A stretch of DNA of 29,553 nucleotides from Pseudomonadota bacterium (lineage in GTDB: Bacteria > Pseudomonadota > Alphaproteobacteria > Caulobacterales > Caulobacteraceae). The DNA lies in contig JAEYWU010000004.1 of the NCBI GenBank assembly GCA_023428785.1, forward strand, positions 1 to 29,553, in the 5' to 3' direction. The first letter of the stretch is position 1; every line of letters starts with the position of its first letter. Shown in pieces: positions 9,587-16,680 of this stretch. The position numbers were made by a program, and so were the translations under genes. Below the pieces are notes generated by a model. It made no database searches, was not told the origin of the DNA, and saw only the letters and a program-made list of their open reading frames with translations.

Positions 9587-10035
9587 TCGGTCGCCGCCTC
9601 GGCATGGGCAGGCGCGACCCGCGCCGGCCAGGATTCGGTCAGGTCGGCCAGGACCGCGTCGATGCATTCGACATGGGCCTGCAGGTCGGCTCCGCCCGAG
9701 AACATGAAGGTCAGCGATCCGCCCGGCGCCTCGCCCGGCTCATAGTGGACGGCCAGCAGGTCCAGCATCGCGTCGCGGGAACGCGGGATGCCGCGCGAGC
9801 GCACCTGGACCACGTCGCCCAGCTGGACCGCCGCCAGCACCCGGGCGCATTCGCCCTCCGATTCCCAGCGATAGCGGGTCATCCTCAGCGTCAGGCGGCG
9901 CGCCTTGCGCTCCCAGCGGATGTCCTCGCGCCGGATCAGCGCGTCCTGCAGGGCCGCAGACAGGATGGCCAGGTCGCCTTCGTCCTGCGCGAGCAGGCGA
10001 AGGGGCGTCAGGCCGGCGCAGCCCTCAGCGCCCAT
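9583..10035 (-). CDS. DUF2948 family protein
   Basis: 150 residues from the ATG at 10035 (MGAEGCAGLTPLRLLAQDEGDL). The body holds ALIRREDIRWERKARRLTLRMTRYRWE and a C-terminal LTFMFSGGADLQAHVECIDAVLADL, the pattern of DUF2948, an alphaproteobacterial family always met near murA. The function is unknown and no catalytic motif is evident. An AAGGG lies 8 nt before the chosen ATG; another ATG at 10041 would have only 2-nt spacing. The start overlaps the murA end by 11 nt and the stop overlaps UPF0262 by 4 nt, so all three are co-translated. Confidence 0.85.
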   Translation of the reverse strand: MGAEGCAGLTPLRLLAQDEGDLAILSAALQDALIRREDIRWERKARRLTLRMTRYRWESEGECARVLAAVQLGDVVQVRSRGIPRSRDAMLDLLAVHYEPGEAPGGSLTFMFSGGADLQAHVECIDAVLADLTESWPARVAPAHAEAATE

Positions 10036-11314
10036 CACCATCACCCTTGATCCGCCGGACCCGCGCCCCGCACGCGCCCAGCTTTTCTTCCATCCGCTCA
10101 AAGCCGCGGTCCAGGTGATAGACCCGGCCGACGGTCGTCTCGCCCTCGGCCGCGAGGCCCGCGATGACCAGGCTGATCGAGGCCCGAAGGTCGGTCGCCA
10201 TGACCGGGGCGGCCTTCAGCTGCTCGACACCCACAACCCGCGCCTCGCCGGCGTGGACGTGGATCTCGGCGCCCAGGCGGGACAGCTCGGGCGCGTGCAT
10301 GAAGCGGTTCTCGAAGATGTTCTCGTGGATCAGGCTTTCGCCCCCGGCCAGGGTCATCAGGGCCATGAACTGGGCCTGCAGGTCGGTCGCGAAGCCCGGA
10401 TAGACCTCGGTCGTCACATTGACGGCCTTCAGCCGCTGGGACGGGTCGCGCCGCACGATGACGCCGTCGCTCGTGGCTTCGACCTCGACACCGGCCTCGA
10501 CCATCTTGTCGGTCAGGGCCTGGATCAGCTCGGCGCGAGCCTTGGTCAGGCGAACCTCACCACCGGCCATGGCGGCGGCCACGGCGTAGGAGCCCATCTC
10601 GATCCGGTCGGGAATGACCGACCAGTCGGTCCCGTTCAGCGAGGTCACGCCCTCGATCACGAGGGTCGAGGTGTCCAGGCCTTCGATTTTCGCGCCCATG
10701 GCGATCAGGCACCGCGCCAGATCGCCGATCTCGGGTTCGCGGGCGGCGTTCTTGAGCACCGTCGTGCCCTGGGCCAGCACGGCGGCCAGCAGGGTGTGCT
10801 CGGTCGCCCCGACCGAGACGAACGGAAATTCGATCTCGGCGCCCTTCAGGCCGTTGGGCGCCAGGGCCGAGACATAGCCTTCGGACATCTCCATCGAGGC
10901 GCCCAGACGCGACAGGGCCTCGATGTGCAGGTCCACCGGCCGGGCCCCGATGGTGCAACCGCCCGGCAGGCTGACCCGCGCATGGCCGGTCCGGGCCAGC
11001 AGCGGCCCCAGCACATTGAAGCTGGCCCGCATCTGGCGGACGAGATCATAGGGGGCGAAGGTCGAGCGGATCTCGCGCGCGTCGAACAGGGTCTCCTGCC
11101 CGTCCGGGCCGTCGGTCTCGGTCACCTCGATGCCGAACTGTCGCAGCAGGTCGCCCAGGAACCGGGTGTCGGCCAGGCGCGGCATGTTGGTCAGACGCAG
11201 GGGCTGGTCGGTCAGGATCGACGCCGCCATCAGCTTGATGGCGGAGTTCTTGGCTCCGCTGATCGGAATTTCGCCCTTGAGCTGGGCGCCGCCGACGATG
11301 GCGATGCGGTCCAT
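10025..11314 (-). CDS. murA: UDP-N-acetylglucosamine 1-carboxyvinyltransferase
   Basis: 429 residues, full length. MurA transfers enolpyruvate from PEP to UDP-GlcNAc, the first committed step of peptidoglycan synthesis. Lys22-Asn23 in SGAKNSAIK bind substrate. Cys120 in LPGGCTIGARPVDLH is the catalytic Cys attacked by fosfomycin. GGSLIHENIFENRFMH-type sequence appears near the C-terminus as GGESLIHENIFENRFMHAPEL, and TDLRASISLVIAGLAAEGETTV closes the fold. It is followed, with overlap, by DUF2948 and UPF0262. The 42-residue protein gene upstream is on the same strand 134 nt away. Confidence 0.97.
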   Translation of the reverse strand: MDRIAIVGGAQLKGEIPISGAKNSAIKLMAASILTDQPLRLTNMPRLADTRFLGDLLRQFGIEVTETDGPDGQETLFDAREIRSTFAPYDLVRQMRASFNVLGPLLARTGHARVSLPGGCTIGARPVDLHIEALSRLGASMEMSEGYVSALAPNGLKGAEIEFPFVSVGATEHTLLAAVLAQGTTVLKNAAREPEIGDLARCLIAMGAKIEGLDTSTLVIEGVTSLNGTDWSVIPDRIEMGSYAVAAAMAGGEVRLTKARAELIQALTDKMVEAGVEVEATSDGVIVRRDPSQRLKAVNVTTEVYPGFATDLQAQFMALMTLAGGESLIHENIFENRFMHAPELSRLGAEIHVHAGEARVVGVEQLKAAPVMATDLRASISLVIAGLAAEGETTVGRVYHLDRGFERMEEKLGACGARVRRIKGDGDGR

Positions 11315-11448
11315 ATTCTATCCTGTGCGCGCCCGGCGGAACGACAGGCCGCGACGGGAAAGCGCTTCTACATCAGCCCACGGAAAAGGCGAAGGCTAAG
11401 GCAGGGTGGATTTGGGGAATCAGTGTGGGCCCGTCCGCAGTCGGATCC

Positions 11449-11577
11449 TCAACCCCGGTCGCCCTTCGGCGCCTTCCGTCTTCGCAAATTCTCCCGGAGC
11501 GCCTTTGCCAGCGCCTCTTCCTTGGGCGTCAGCTTGGGTTTCTCGGGTTTGGGCGCCGGGGGCGGATCGTCCTTCAT
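11449..11577 (-). CDS. Small basic protein, 42 residues, unknown function
   Basis: Reads MKDDPPPAPKPEKPKL, then TPKEEALAKALRENLRRRKA, then a short basic tail ending in TGA (11449-11451). An AGGAT at 11585-11588 sits 7 nt before the ATG. The N-half is Pro/Lys-rich, and the C-half should form an amphipathic, strongly basic helix. Similar small TPKEEALAKALRENLRRRK proteins are familiar from caulobacterial and sphingomonad genomes, which argues for a real gene; this is from memory, not a search. It lies between murA and tRNA-Thr, and might bind nucleic acid or ribosomes, but nothing shows that directly. Confidence 0.72.
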   Translation of the reverse strand: MKDDPPPAPKPEKPKLTPKEEALAKALRENLRRRKAPKGDRG

Positions 11578-11620
11578 GCGATTATCCTAGCTTTCGGGCT
11601 TCCCCTAGCGAAGGGGTTTG

Positions 11621-11628
11621 GCTATAGG
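11621..11628 (+). promoter_or_regulatory. Possible -10 element of tRNA-Thr
   Basis: GCTATAGG matches the GCTANAWC-type -10 of Caulobacter sigma-73, and would start transcription about 12 nt before the tRNA. The corresponding -35 position (around TTCCCCT, 11600-11606) is poor, so this rests on the -10 alone. Confidence 0.3.
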
Positions 11629-11646
11629 GCCGCTTCCTCGGAATTA

Positions 11647-11721
<75 letters not shown>

Positions 11722-11733
11722 CCACAATGATCA

Positions 11734-11765
11734 GGCCCGGTCGAACGACCGGGCCTTTTCTTTTT
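11734..11765 (+). terminator. Rho-independent terminator of tRNA-Thr
   Basis: GGCCCGGTCG and CGACCGGGCC form a 10-bp perfect stem (11734-11743 with 11746-11755), followed by TTTTCTTTTT. It lies directly downstream of tRNA-Thr in the same direction. Confidence 0.93.
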
Positions 11766-11846
11766 CGGGCCCGGCCGCGCCTGCAGCGCGAGGGCCACAC
11801 CCGTCCACTCCGGGCCTTGCCGGGGGTTGATGATCAGGGCCCACCT

Positions 11847-11873
11847 CGATAATGCGACCTACTCGCATTATCG
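11847..11873 (+). promoter_or_regulatory. Perfect inverted repeat, probable Fur-type operator
   Basis: Arms CGATAATGCGA and TCGCATTATCG (11 bp, perfect) flank CCTAC, ending 15 nt before the receptor start codon. The outer GATAAT/ATTATC hexamers match those of classical Fur boxes, and the AATGCGA core resembles iron-regulated sites of caulobacters. The position, overlapping the leader of a TonB-dependent receptor, fits iron repression. The 5-nt spacer is wider than in a standard Fur box, so another dimeric regulator is possible. Confidence 0.55.
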
Positions 11874-11888
11874 ACTGGATTTTCTCCC

Positions 11889-14048
11889 ATGACCTTCCGC
11901 CTCCTCGTCGGCGCCTCGGCCGCCGCGCTCAGCCTCGCCCTCGCCGGCACGGCCACCGCCCAGGTCCAGGAGGATGTCGTCGACGAGATCGTGGTCACGG
12001 GCTCCCAGGTCGATCTGCGTCCGACCTATTCCGGCGGCCAGGTGGCGACGGGCGGCCGCGTCGGCCTGTTCGGCAATCTCGACGCCATCGACACGCCGTT
12101 CTCGATCACGGCCTATACGGACCAGCTGATCCGCGACCAGCAGGCGGCCAGCGTCGCCGACGTGCTCCAGAACGACCCGGTCGTGCGGATCTCCAAGGGG
12201 TTCGGCAACTTCCAGGAGCTGTACGTCGTGCGCGGCTTCCCGGTCTATTCCGACGACATGACCTATAACGGCGTCTACGGCGTCCTGCCGCGCCAGTTCG
12301 TGGCCGCCGAACTGCTGGACCGGGTCGAGGTCTTCCACGGCGCTTCAGCCTTCCTGAACGGCGCCGCGCCCGGCGGATCGGGCGTCGGCGGCGCCTTCAA
12401 CCTGACGCCCAAGCGCGCCCGCAGCGAGCCCCTGACCCGCCTGACGGCCGGTCTCGAATCGGGCGGCGAAGGCTATCTGGCCGCCGACCTCGGCCGCCGC
12501 TTCGGCCTGGACGATGCGTTCGGCGCCCGCCTGAACCTGGCCCTTCGCGACGGCGAAAGCACCGTCGAGGATCAGGACCGCCAGCTGTTCGTCGCCGGCC
12601 TGGGTCTGGACTGGCGTTCGGACACTGCCCGCGTCTCGGCCGACCTGGGCTTCCAGGATCACCACATCGACGCGCCCCGTCCGTCCGTCACCCCGCTGGG
12701 CGCCGTGCCGACCCCGCCGCCGGCGGAGACCAACTGGGCCCAGCCCTGGACCTATACGGACGAGCGCCAGCTGTTCGGCGTGGTGCGCGGCGAGATCGAT
12801 CTGGGCGCGACCACCACCGCCTGGGCAGCCTTCGGCGGGCGGCAGGGCGAAGAGGCCAATGTGCTGGCCAATCCAAATGCGGCGGCGGACGGCAGCCTGA
12901 CCGCCTATCGGTTCGACAACAATCGCCAGGACACCGTCTGGTCGGGCGACGTGGGCGTGCGCACCGAGCTGTGGACCGGCCCGGTCCAGCACCGGCTGGT
13001 GGCCTCGGCCTCATCGGTGAACCTGCGCTCCGAGAACGCCTATGCCTTCTCCAGCTTCTTCGCCCCCTTCGCGACCGACCTCTACAATCCCGTCGACGTC
13101 GCCCCGCCGACCCCGGACTTCTTCATCGGCGGCGACCTGGACGATCCCCTGACCACCGAGCGGGTGCGTAACTCGTCCGTCGCGCTGGCCGACATGGCGA
13201 CCTTCCTGGACGGTCGCCTGACCGCCACGCTCGGCGTCCGCTGGCAGGACATCTCGACCCGGACCTATGACTACAACACCGGCGCTGGCCTCTCGTCCTA
13301 CGACAGCGACGCGATGACCCCGGCCTTCGCCCTGCTCTATCGGGTGAACCCGGTCTTCTCGATCTACGGCAACTACGCCGAGGCCCTGGTCCCCGGCCAG
13401 ATCGCGCCCGCGACCAGCGGCGGGTCGCCCGTGACCAACGCCGGCGAGGTGCTGGAGCCCTTCCGCGGCGAACAGGCCGAGGTCGGGATCAAGTTCGACA
13501 ACGGCGACTTCGGCGTCACCGCCAGCCTGTTCCGCCTGACCCTGGCCAGCGCCTTCGTTGAGGGCGGCGTCTTCGCGGCCAATGGTGAGCAGCGCAATCA
13601 GGGCCTGGAGATCTCGGCCTATGGCGAGCCCCTGCCGGGGCTGCGCCTCTTGGGCGGCATGACCTGGCTGGACGCCGAGCTGACCTCGACCGCCGGCGGT
13701 GCGCTGGACGGCAATCGCCCGATCGGCGTGCCGGAGTTCCAGTTCAACGCCAACGTGGAATATGACGTCGCCGCCCTCGACGGCCTGACGCTGGAGGGCC
13801 GCGTGGTCCACACCGGCGAGCAGGAGGTCGATGCGGCCAACACCGTCCAGCTGGATGCCTGGACCCGGTTTGACGCCGGCGTCCGCTACGCTTTCGAAGC
13901 CGGCGGCCGTCCCCTGACCGTGCGGGCCCGGGTCGAGAACCTGGCCGACAGCGACGACTGGGTGGCCGTCGGCGGCTATCCGGGCGCAAACTACCTGACC
14001 ATGGGTTCGCCGCGCACCTTCAGCCTGTCGGTCTCGGCGGACTTCTGA
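11889..14048 (+). CDS. TonB-dependent outer-membrane receptor, siderophore type
   Basis: 719 residues. The signal peptide runs to about residue 24 (ATA, then QVQED). A TonB box (DEIVVTGS, about 32-39) follows, then the plug with SVADVLQNDPVVRISKG, YVVRGFPVYSDDMTYNG and the VEVFHGASAFLNG motif, and finally a 22-strand-type barrel ending in Phe (SVSADF). The plug motifs are those of siderophore receptors such as the FhuA/FepA-like group. There is no N-terminal STN signalling domain, so it should not act as a FecA-like signal transducer. A perfect inverted repeat sits just upstream, and the PepSY gene begins 5 nt after the stop. The ligand cannot be told from sequence; an iron chelate is most likely. 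Confidence 0.92.
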   Translation: MTFRLLVGASAAALSLALAGTATAQVQEDVVDEIVVTGSQVDLRPTYSGGQVATGGRVGLFGNLDAIDTPFSITAYTDQLIRDQQAASVADVLQNDPVVRISKGFGNFQELYVVRGFPVYSDDMTYNGVYGVLPRQFVAAELLDRVEVFHGASAFLNGAAPGGSGVGGAFNLTPKRARSEPLTRLTAGLESGGEGYLAADLGRRFGLDDAFGARLNLALRDGESTVEDQDRQLFVAGLGLDWRSDTARVSADLGFQDHHIDAPRPSVTPLGAVPTPPPAETNWAQPWTYTDERQLFGVVRGEIDLGATTTAWAAFGGRQGEEANVLANPNAAADGSLTAYRFDNNRQDTVWSGDVGVRTELWTGPVQHRLVASASSVNLRSENAYAFSSFFAPFATDLYNPVDVAPPTPDFFIGGDLDDPLTTERVRNSSVALADMATFLDGRLTATLGVRWQDISTRTYDYNTGAGLSSYDSDAMTPAFALLYRVNPVFSIYGNYAEALVPGQIAPATSGGSPVTNAGEVLEPFRGEQAEVGIKFDNGDFGVTASLFRLTLASAFVEGGVFAANGEQRNQGLEISAYGEPLPGLRLLGGMTWLDAELTSTAGGALDGNRPIGVPEFQFNANVEYDVAALDGLTLEGRVVHTGEQEVDAANTVQLDAWTRFDAGVRYAFEAGGRPLTVRARVENLADSDDWVAVGGYPGANYLTMGSPRTFSLSVSADF

Positions 14049-14053
14049 GCCGG

Positions 14054-15145
14054 ATGAGCCCCAAGACCCTCAAGGCCTGGTCGTGGACACACAGATGGTC
14101 GAGCCTCGTCTCGACCCTGTTCCTGCTCATGCTGTGCCTGACGGGCCTGCCTCTGGTGTTCAGCCACGAACTGAACCACCTGCTGCTGGATGAGCCTTGG
14201 ACGCCTTCGGGCTCCGAGGCCTCCATGCTCAGCCTGGACGAAGTGCTGGAGACCGCACTTGAGCGCCAGCCGGGGCACCAGCCGATCTTCATGTCCTTCG
14301 ACACCGACCGGCCCGTGGTCAACGTCACCTCGGGTCCGACGGTCGATGCGCCGGGCTCGGCCATGGCCTTCCAGCCCATCGACCAGACCAGCGGCGACCC
14401 CGCCCCGCTCGTCGCGGGGCATCCGGTCGTGGAGTTCCTGCTCCAACTGCACACCGACATGTTCCTGGGCCTGCCGGGAATGCTGTTCCTGGGCCTGATG
14501 GGCCTGATGCTGGTGGTCGCCGTCGTCTCGGGCGTGGTCCTCTATGCGCCCTTCATGAAGCGGCTGCCGTTCGGGACGGTGCGGGTATCGAAGACCGCCC
14601 GCACCCGCTGGCTGGACTGGCACAATCTGCTGGGCATCGTGGCGACCGCCTGGCTGCTGGTCGTGGGGGTGACCGGGGTGGTCAACACCCTGGCCGTGCC
14701 GATCATCGCCCACTGGAAGGACACGGCCCTGGCCGAGCTGACCACCGCCCATGCCGAGCCCGCGCCGCTGGGCCAGCGCGCCTCGCTGGACGTCGCAGTC
14801 GAACGGGCGCGCGAGGCGCTGCCCGGCATGACTCTGCAGTTCGTGGCCTTCCCCGGCTCGGCCTATTCGACGGACCATCACTATGCGGTCTTCTTCCACG
14901 GCGAGACGCCGCTGACGGCCAATCTGACGACCCCGGCCCTGATCGACGCCAGCACCGGCGAGCTGACCGCCATCGCCCCGACGCCCTGGTATGTGAAGAC
15001 TCTAGGCCTGTCCCAGCCGCTGCACTTCGGTGACTACGGCGGGATGGGGCTCAAGATTCTCTGGGCCCTGCTGGACCTGGCGACGATCGTGATCCTGATC
15101 TCGGGCCTGTATCTGTGGCTGCCGCGAAAGGGGAAGGCCGCGTGA
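14054..15145 (+). CDS. PepSY-associated membrane protein (PiuB-like)
   Basis: 363 residues with four predicted membrane helices: about 19-37 (after the WTHRWSSL signature), about 137-160, a third after DWHNLLGIVATAWLLVVGVTG, and one at the C-terminus (ATIVILISGLYLWLP). Conserved His residues in HRW, HELNHLL and WHN are typical of the family and may bind heme. Such proteins sit beside siderophore receptors and are thought to help reduce or release imported ferric chelates at the inner membrane. It starts 5 nt after the receptor gene and overlaps the next gene by 4 nt. The family is clear; the biochemical role is inferred from context. Confidence 0.85.
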   Translation: MSPKTLKAWSWTHRWSSLVSTLFLLMLCLTGLPLVFSHELNHLLLDEPWTPSGSEASMLSLDEVLETALERQPGHQPIFMSFDTDRPVVNVTSGPTVDAPGSAMAFQPIDQTSGDPAPLVAGHPVVEFLLQLHTDMFLGLPGMLFLGLMGLMLVVAVVSGVVLYAPFMKRLPFGTVRVSKTARTRWLDWHNLLGIVATAWLLVVGVTGVVNTLAVPIIAHWKDTALAELTTAHAEPAPLGQRASLDVAVERAREALPGMTLQFVAFPGSAYSTDHHYAVFFHGETPLTANLTTPALIDASTGELTAIAPTPWYVKTLGLSQPLHFGDYGGMGLKILWALLDLATIVILISGLYLWLPRKGKAA

Positions 15146-15327
15146 TCCGCCCCGAAGCTCGCTCGCTTGGCGCCATCTTCGGCTGGCCGCTGGTCATCGG
15201 CGCGCTGAGCCTGGCCGGGCTGGTCATCGCCCTGTTCTGGGAAGGGCCCGTTGACTGGCTGGCGGGGGCCCTGCTCGCCGCCCCGGTCCTCGCCACCCTG
15301 ATCGCCCGCATCAAGCGGGTTCGCTAG
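15142..15327 (+). CDS. Small two-helix membrane protein, unknown function
   Basis: 61 residues from a GTG at 15142 that overlaps the PepSY stop (GTGA). Two hydrophobic helices (about 9-31, IFGWPLVIGALSLAGLVIALFW, and about 37-54, WLAGALLAAPVLATLIA) are joined by a short turn, and the tail is basic (RIKRVR). A purine-rich AAAGGGGAAGG lies about 8 nt before the GTG. A longer start at 15115 would sit inside PepSY. Tight coupling to the receptor and PepSY genes suggests an accessory role in the same uptake system. Small proteins of this kind often follow PepSY genes in Caulobacterales and sphingomonads. Confidence 0.75.
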   Translation: MIRPEARSLGAIFGWPLVIGALSLAGLVIALFWEGPVDWLAGALLAAPVLATLIARIKRVR

Positions 15328-15394
15328 GCCCCCATCCGGCTTGCCAATTCGGCCCCACCCGTGGAAGGTCCTGGCGGGTCCCGTGGGAGGTTGC

Positions 15395-15952
15395 ATGGCC
15401 GTCAGTCTGACGCGCGAAGAGTTGGCCGAGGCCTTGATTCTTGCGGGCCGAGGGGACCGTTCCGCCTTCCGGCGCGTCTATGACGCCACCTCCGCGAAGC
15501 TATTTGGCGTATGCCTGCGTATCTTGGGAGATCGCCAAGCCGCCGAGGATGTCTTGCAGGACGCCTACGTCACCGTCTGGCGCAAAGCCGCAAGCTTTGA
15601 CGCCACCCGCGCCAGCCCCATCACCTGGCTGGCCACGATCGCGCGCAACCGCTCGATCGACCGGCTCCGCTCGGCTGCGGTGCGGCCTGCGGGCCGTCCG
15701 CTGGACGAGGCGGCCGAGATCCGTGACGAGGCCCCGACCGCCGACGCCGTCGTCCAGGCTGGCCAGGAGGCCACCCTGCTGTACGGCTGTCTCGAGACGC
15801 TGGAGGACCGGTCGCGCGCGGCCATCCGCACCGCCTTCTTCGAGGGCGAGACCTATGAAACCCTGGCTGAGCGCTTCGGCGTCCCGCTGGGCACGATGAA
15901 GAGCTGGATCCGCAGGGGGCTGCAGAAGCTGAAAGGGTGTCTCGAAGGATGA
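15395..15952 (+). CDS. ECF sigma-70 factor
   Basis: 185 residues. Region 2 (about 25-90) carries RILGDRQAAEDVLQDAYVTVWRKA and ITWLATIARNRSIDRLR. Region 4 (about 128-182) holds LEDRSRAAIRTAFFEGETYETLAERFGVPLGTMKSWIRRGL, a helix-turn-helix for the -35 element. The chosen ATG at 15395 has GGGAGG 4 nt upstream; a frame open to 15341 has no better start. The SigK-like sequence and the overlapping RskA-like gene (ATGA) mark a sigma/anti-sigma pair rather than a FecI/FecR surface-signalling pair. It directs RNA polymerase to a small regulon in response to an envelope or redox signal that cannot be named here. Confidence 0.92.
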   Translation: MAVSLTREELAEALILAGRGDRSAFRRVYDATSAKLFGVCLRILGDRQAAEDVLQDAYVTVWRKAASFDATRASPITWLATIARNRSIDRLRSAAVRPAGRPLDEAAEIRDEAPTADAVVQAGQEATLLYGCLETLEDRSRAAIRTAFFEGETYETLAERFGVPLGTMKSWIRRGLQKLKGCLEG

Positions 15953-16680
15953 GCGACACCATCGACGACATCCCTGCCGACAACGCCGCCGAGCGGGCCC
16001 TGCGCCTGAATGCGGGCGCCGAGGACGCGGCCCTGGCCACGCGCGAGGAGGCCGATCCGGCCTTTGCGCAAGGCGTCGCGGCCTGGAACGAGCGGCTCGC
16101 GCCCCTCTATGACGAGATCGAGCCGGTACCCGCGCCAGAGGCCGTCTGGCCGCGCGTGTCGGACGCCATCGGCCCCGAGGCCGCCAATGACAACGGCAGG
16201 GCGGTGCGGTTCTGGCGCAACTGGGCCTTCGCCTCGACCGGCCTGCTGGCCGCGTCCCTGGCGGGCGTCGCCTTCCTGTCGGCCAATCCCCGCGTGATCG
16301 AGCGCGTGGTCCAGGCGCCCGCCACGGCCCAGGTCCAGCCGGTCAGCGTCGCGACCCTGATGAGCGCCGAAGATCCCGACATGCCGATCGCGACCATCAC
16401 CTATGATCCGCAGACGGGCGCCCTGCACGTCGCCCCGACCATGCAGATGGACATGGGCGAGACGATCCCGACCCTGTGGCTGGTGGATGATCAGGGCCAG
16501 ACGACCCTGGTCGGCGCGATCGATCCGGCCCACGGCCAGACCCACAGCCTGCCCCAGACCCTGCGCCCGACCGCCGAGGGCGCCGCGGCCCTGGCCATCT
16601 CGCTGGAGCCCGCCGGCGAACCCCTCGCACCCCAGGCCCGCGGCCCGGTCGTCGCCGTCGGCGGCGTGGAGCGCCTCTAG
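15949..16680 (+). CDS. Anti-sigma factor, RskA family
   Basis: 243 residues. A cytoplasmic N-terminus (1-90) with a short helical segment that should bind the sigma factor is followed by one membrane helix (about 92-110, WAFASTGLLAASLAGVAFL) and a periplasmic RskA-type domain containing MPIATITYDPQTGALHVAP and IPTLWLVDDQGQTTLVG. The RskA family holds an ECF sigma factor inactive until regulated proteolysis. The protein has no Cys, so it is not a zinc-based ZAS redox sensor. It overlaps the sigma gene by 4 nt. Its TAG shares bases with the TAG of the convergent mutase gene. Confidence 0.88.
   Translation: MSDTIDDIPADNAAERALRLNAGAEDAALATREEADPAFAQGVAAWNERLAPLYDEIEPVPAPEAVWPRVSDAIGPEAANDNGRAVRFWRNWAFASTGLLAASLAGVAFLSANPRVIERVVQAPATAQVQPVSVATLMSAEDPDMPIATITYDPQTGALHVAPTMQMDMGETIPTLWLVDDQGQTTLVGAIDPAHGQTHSLPQTLRPTAEGAAALAISLEPAGEPLAPQARGPVVAVGGVERL

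Noticed and set aside
9905..11590. A 561-codon plus-strand open frame opposite murA
   Set aside because: It mirrors murA and DUF2948 codons and has no recognisable domain.
11889..16680. A FecA-FecI-FecR type surface-signalling locus
   Set aside because: The receptor lacks the STN domain, and the anti-sigma resembles RskA rather than FecR.
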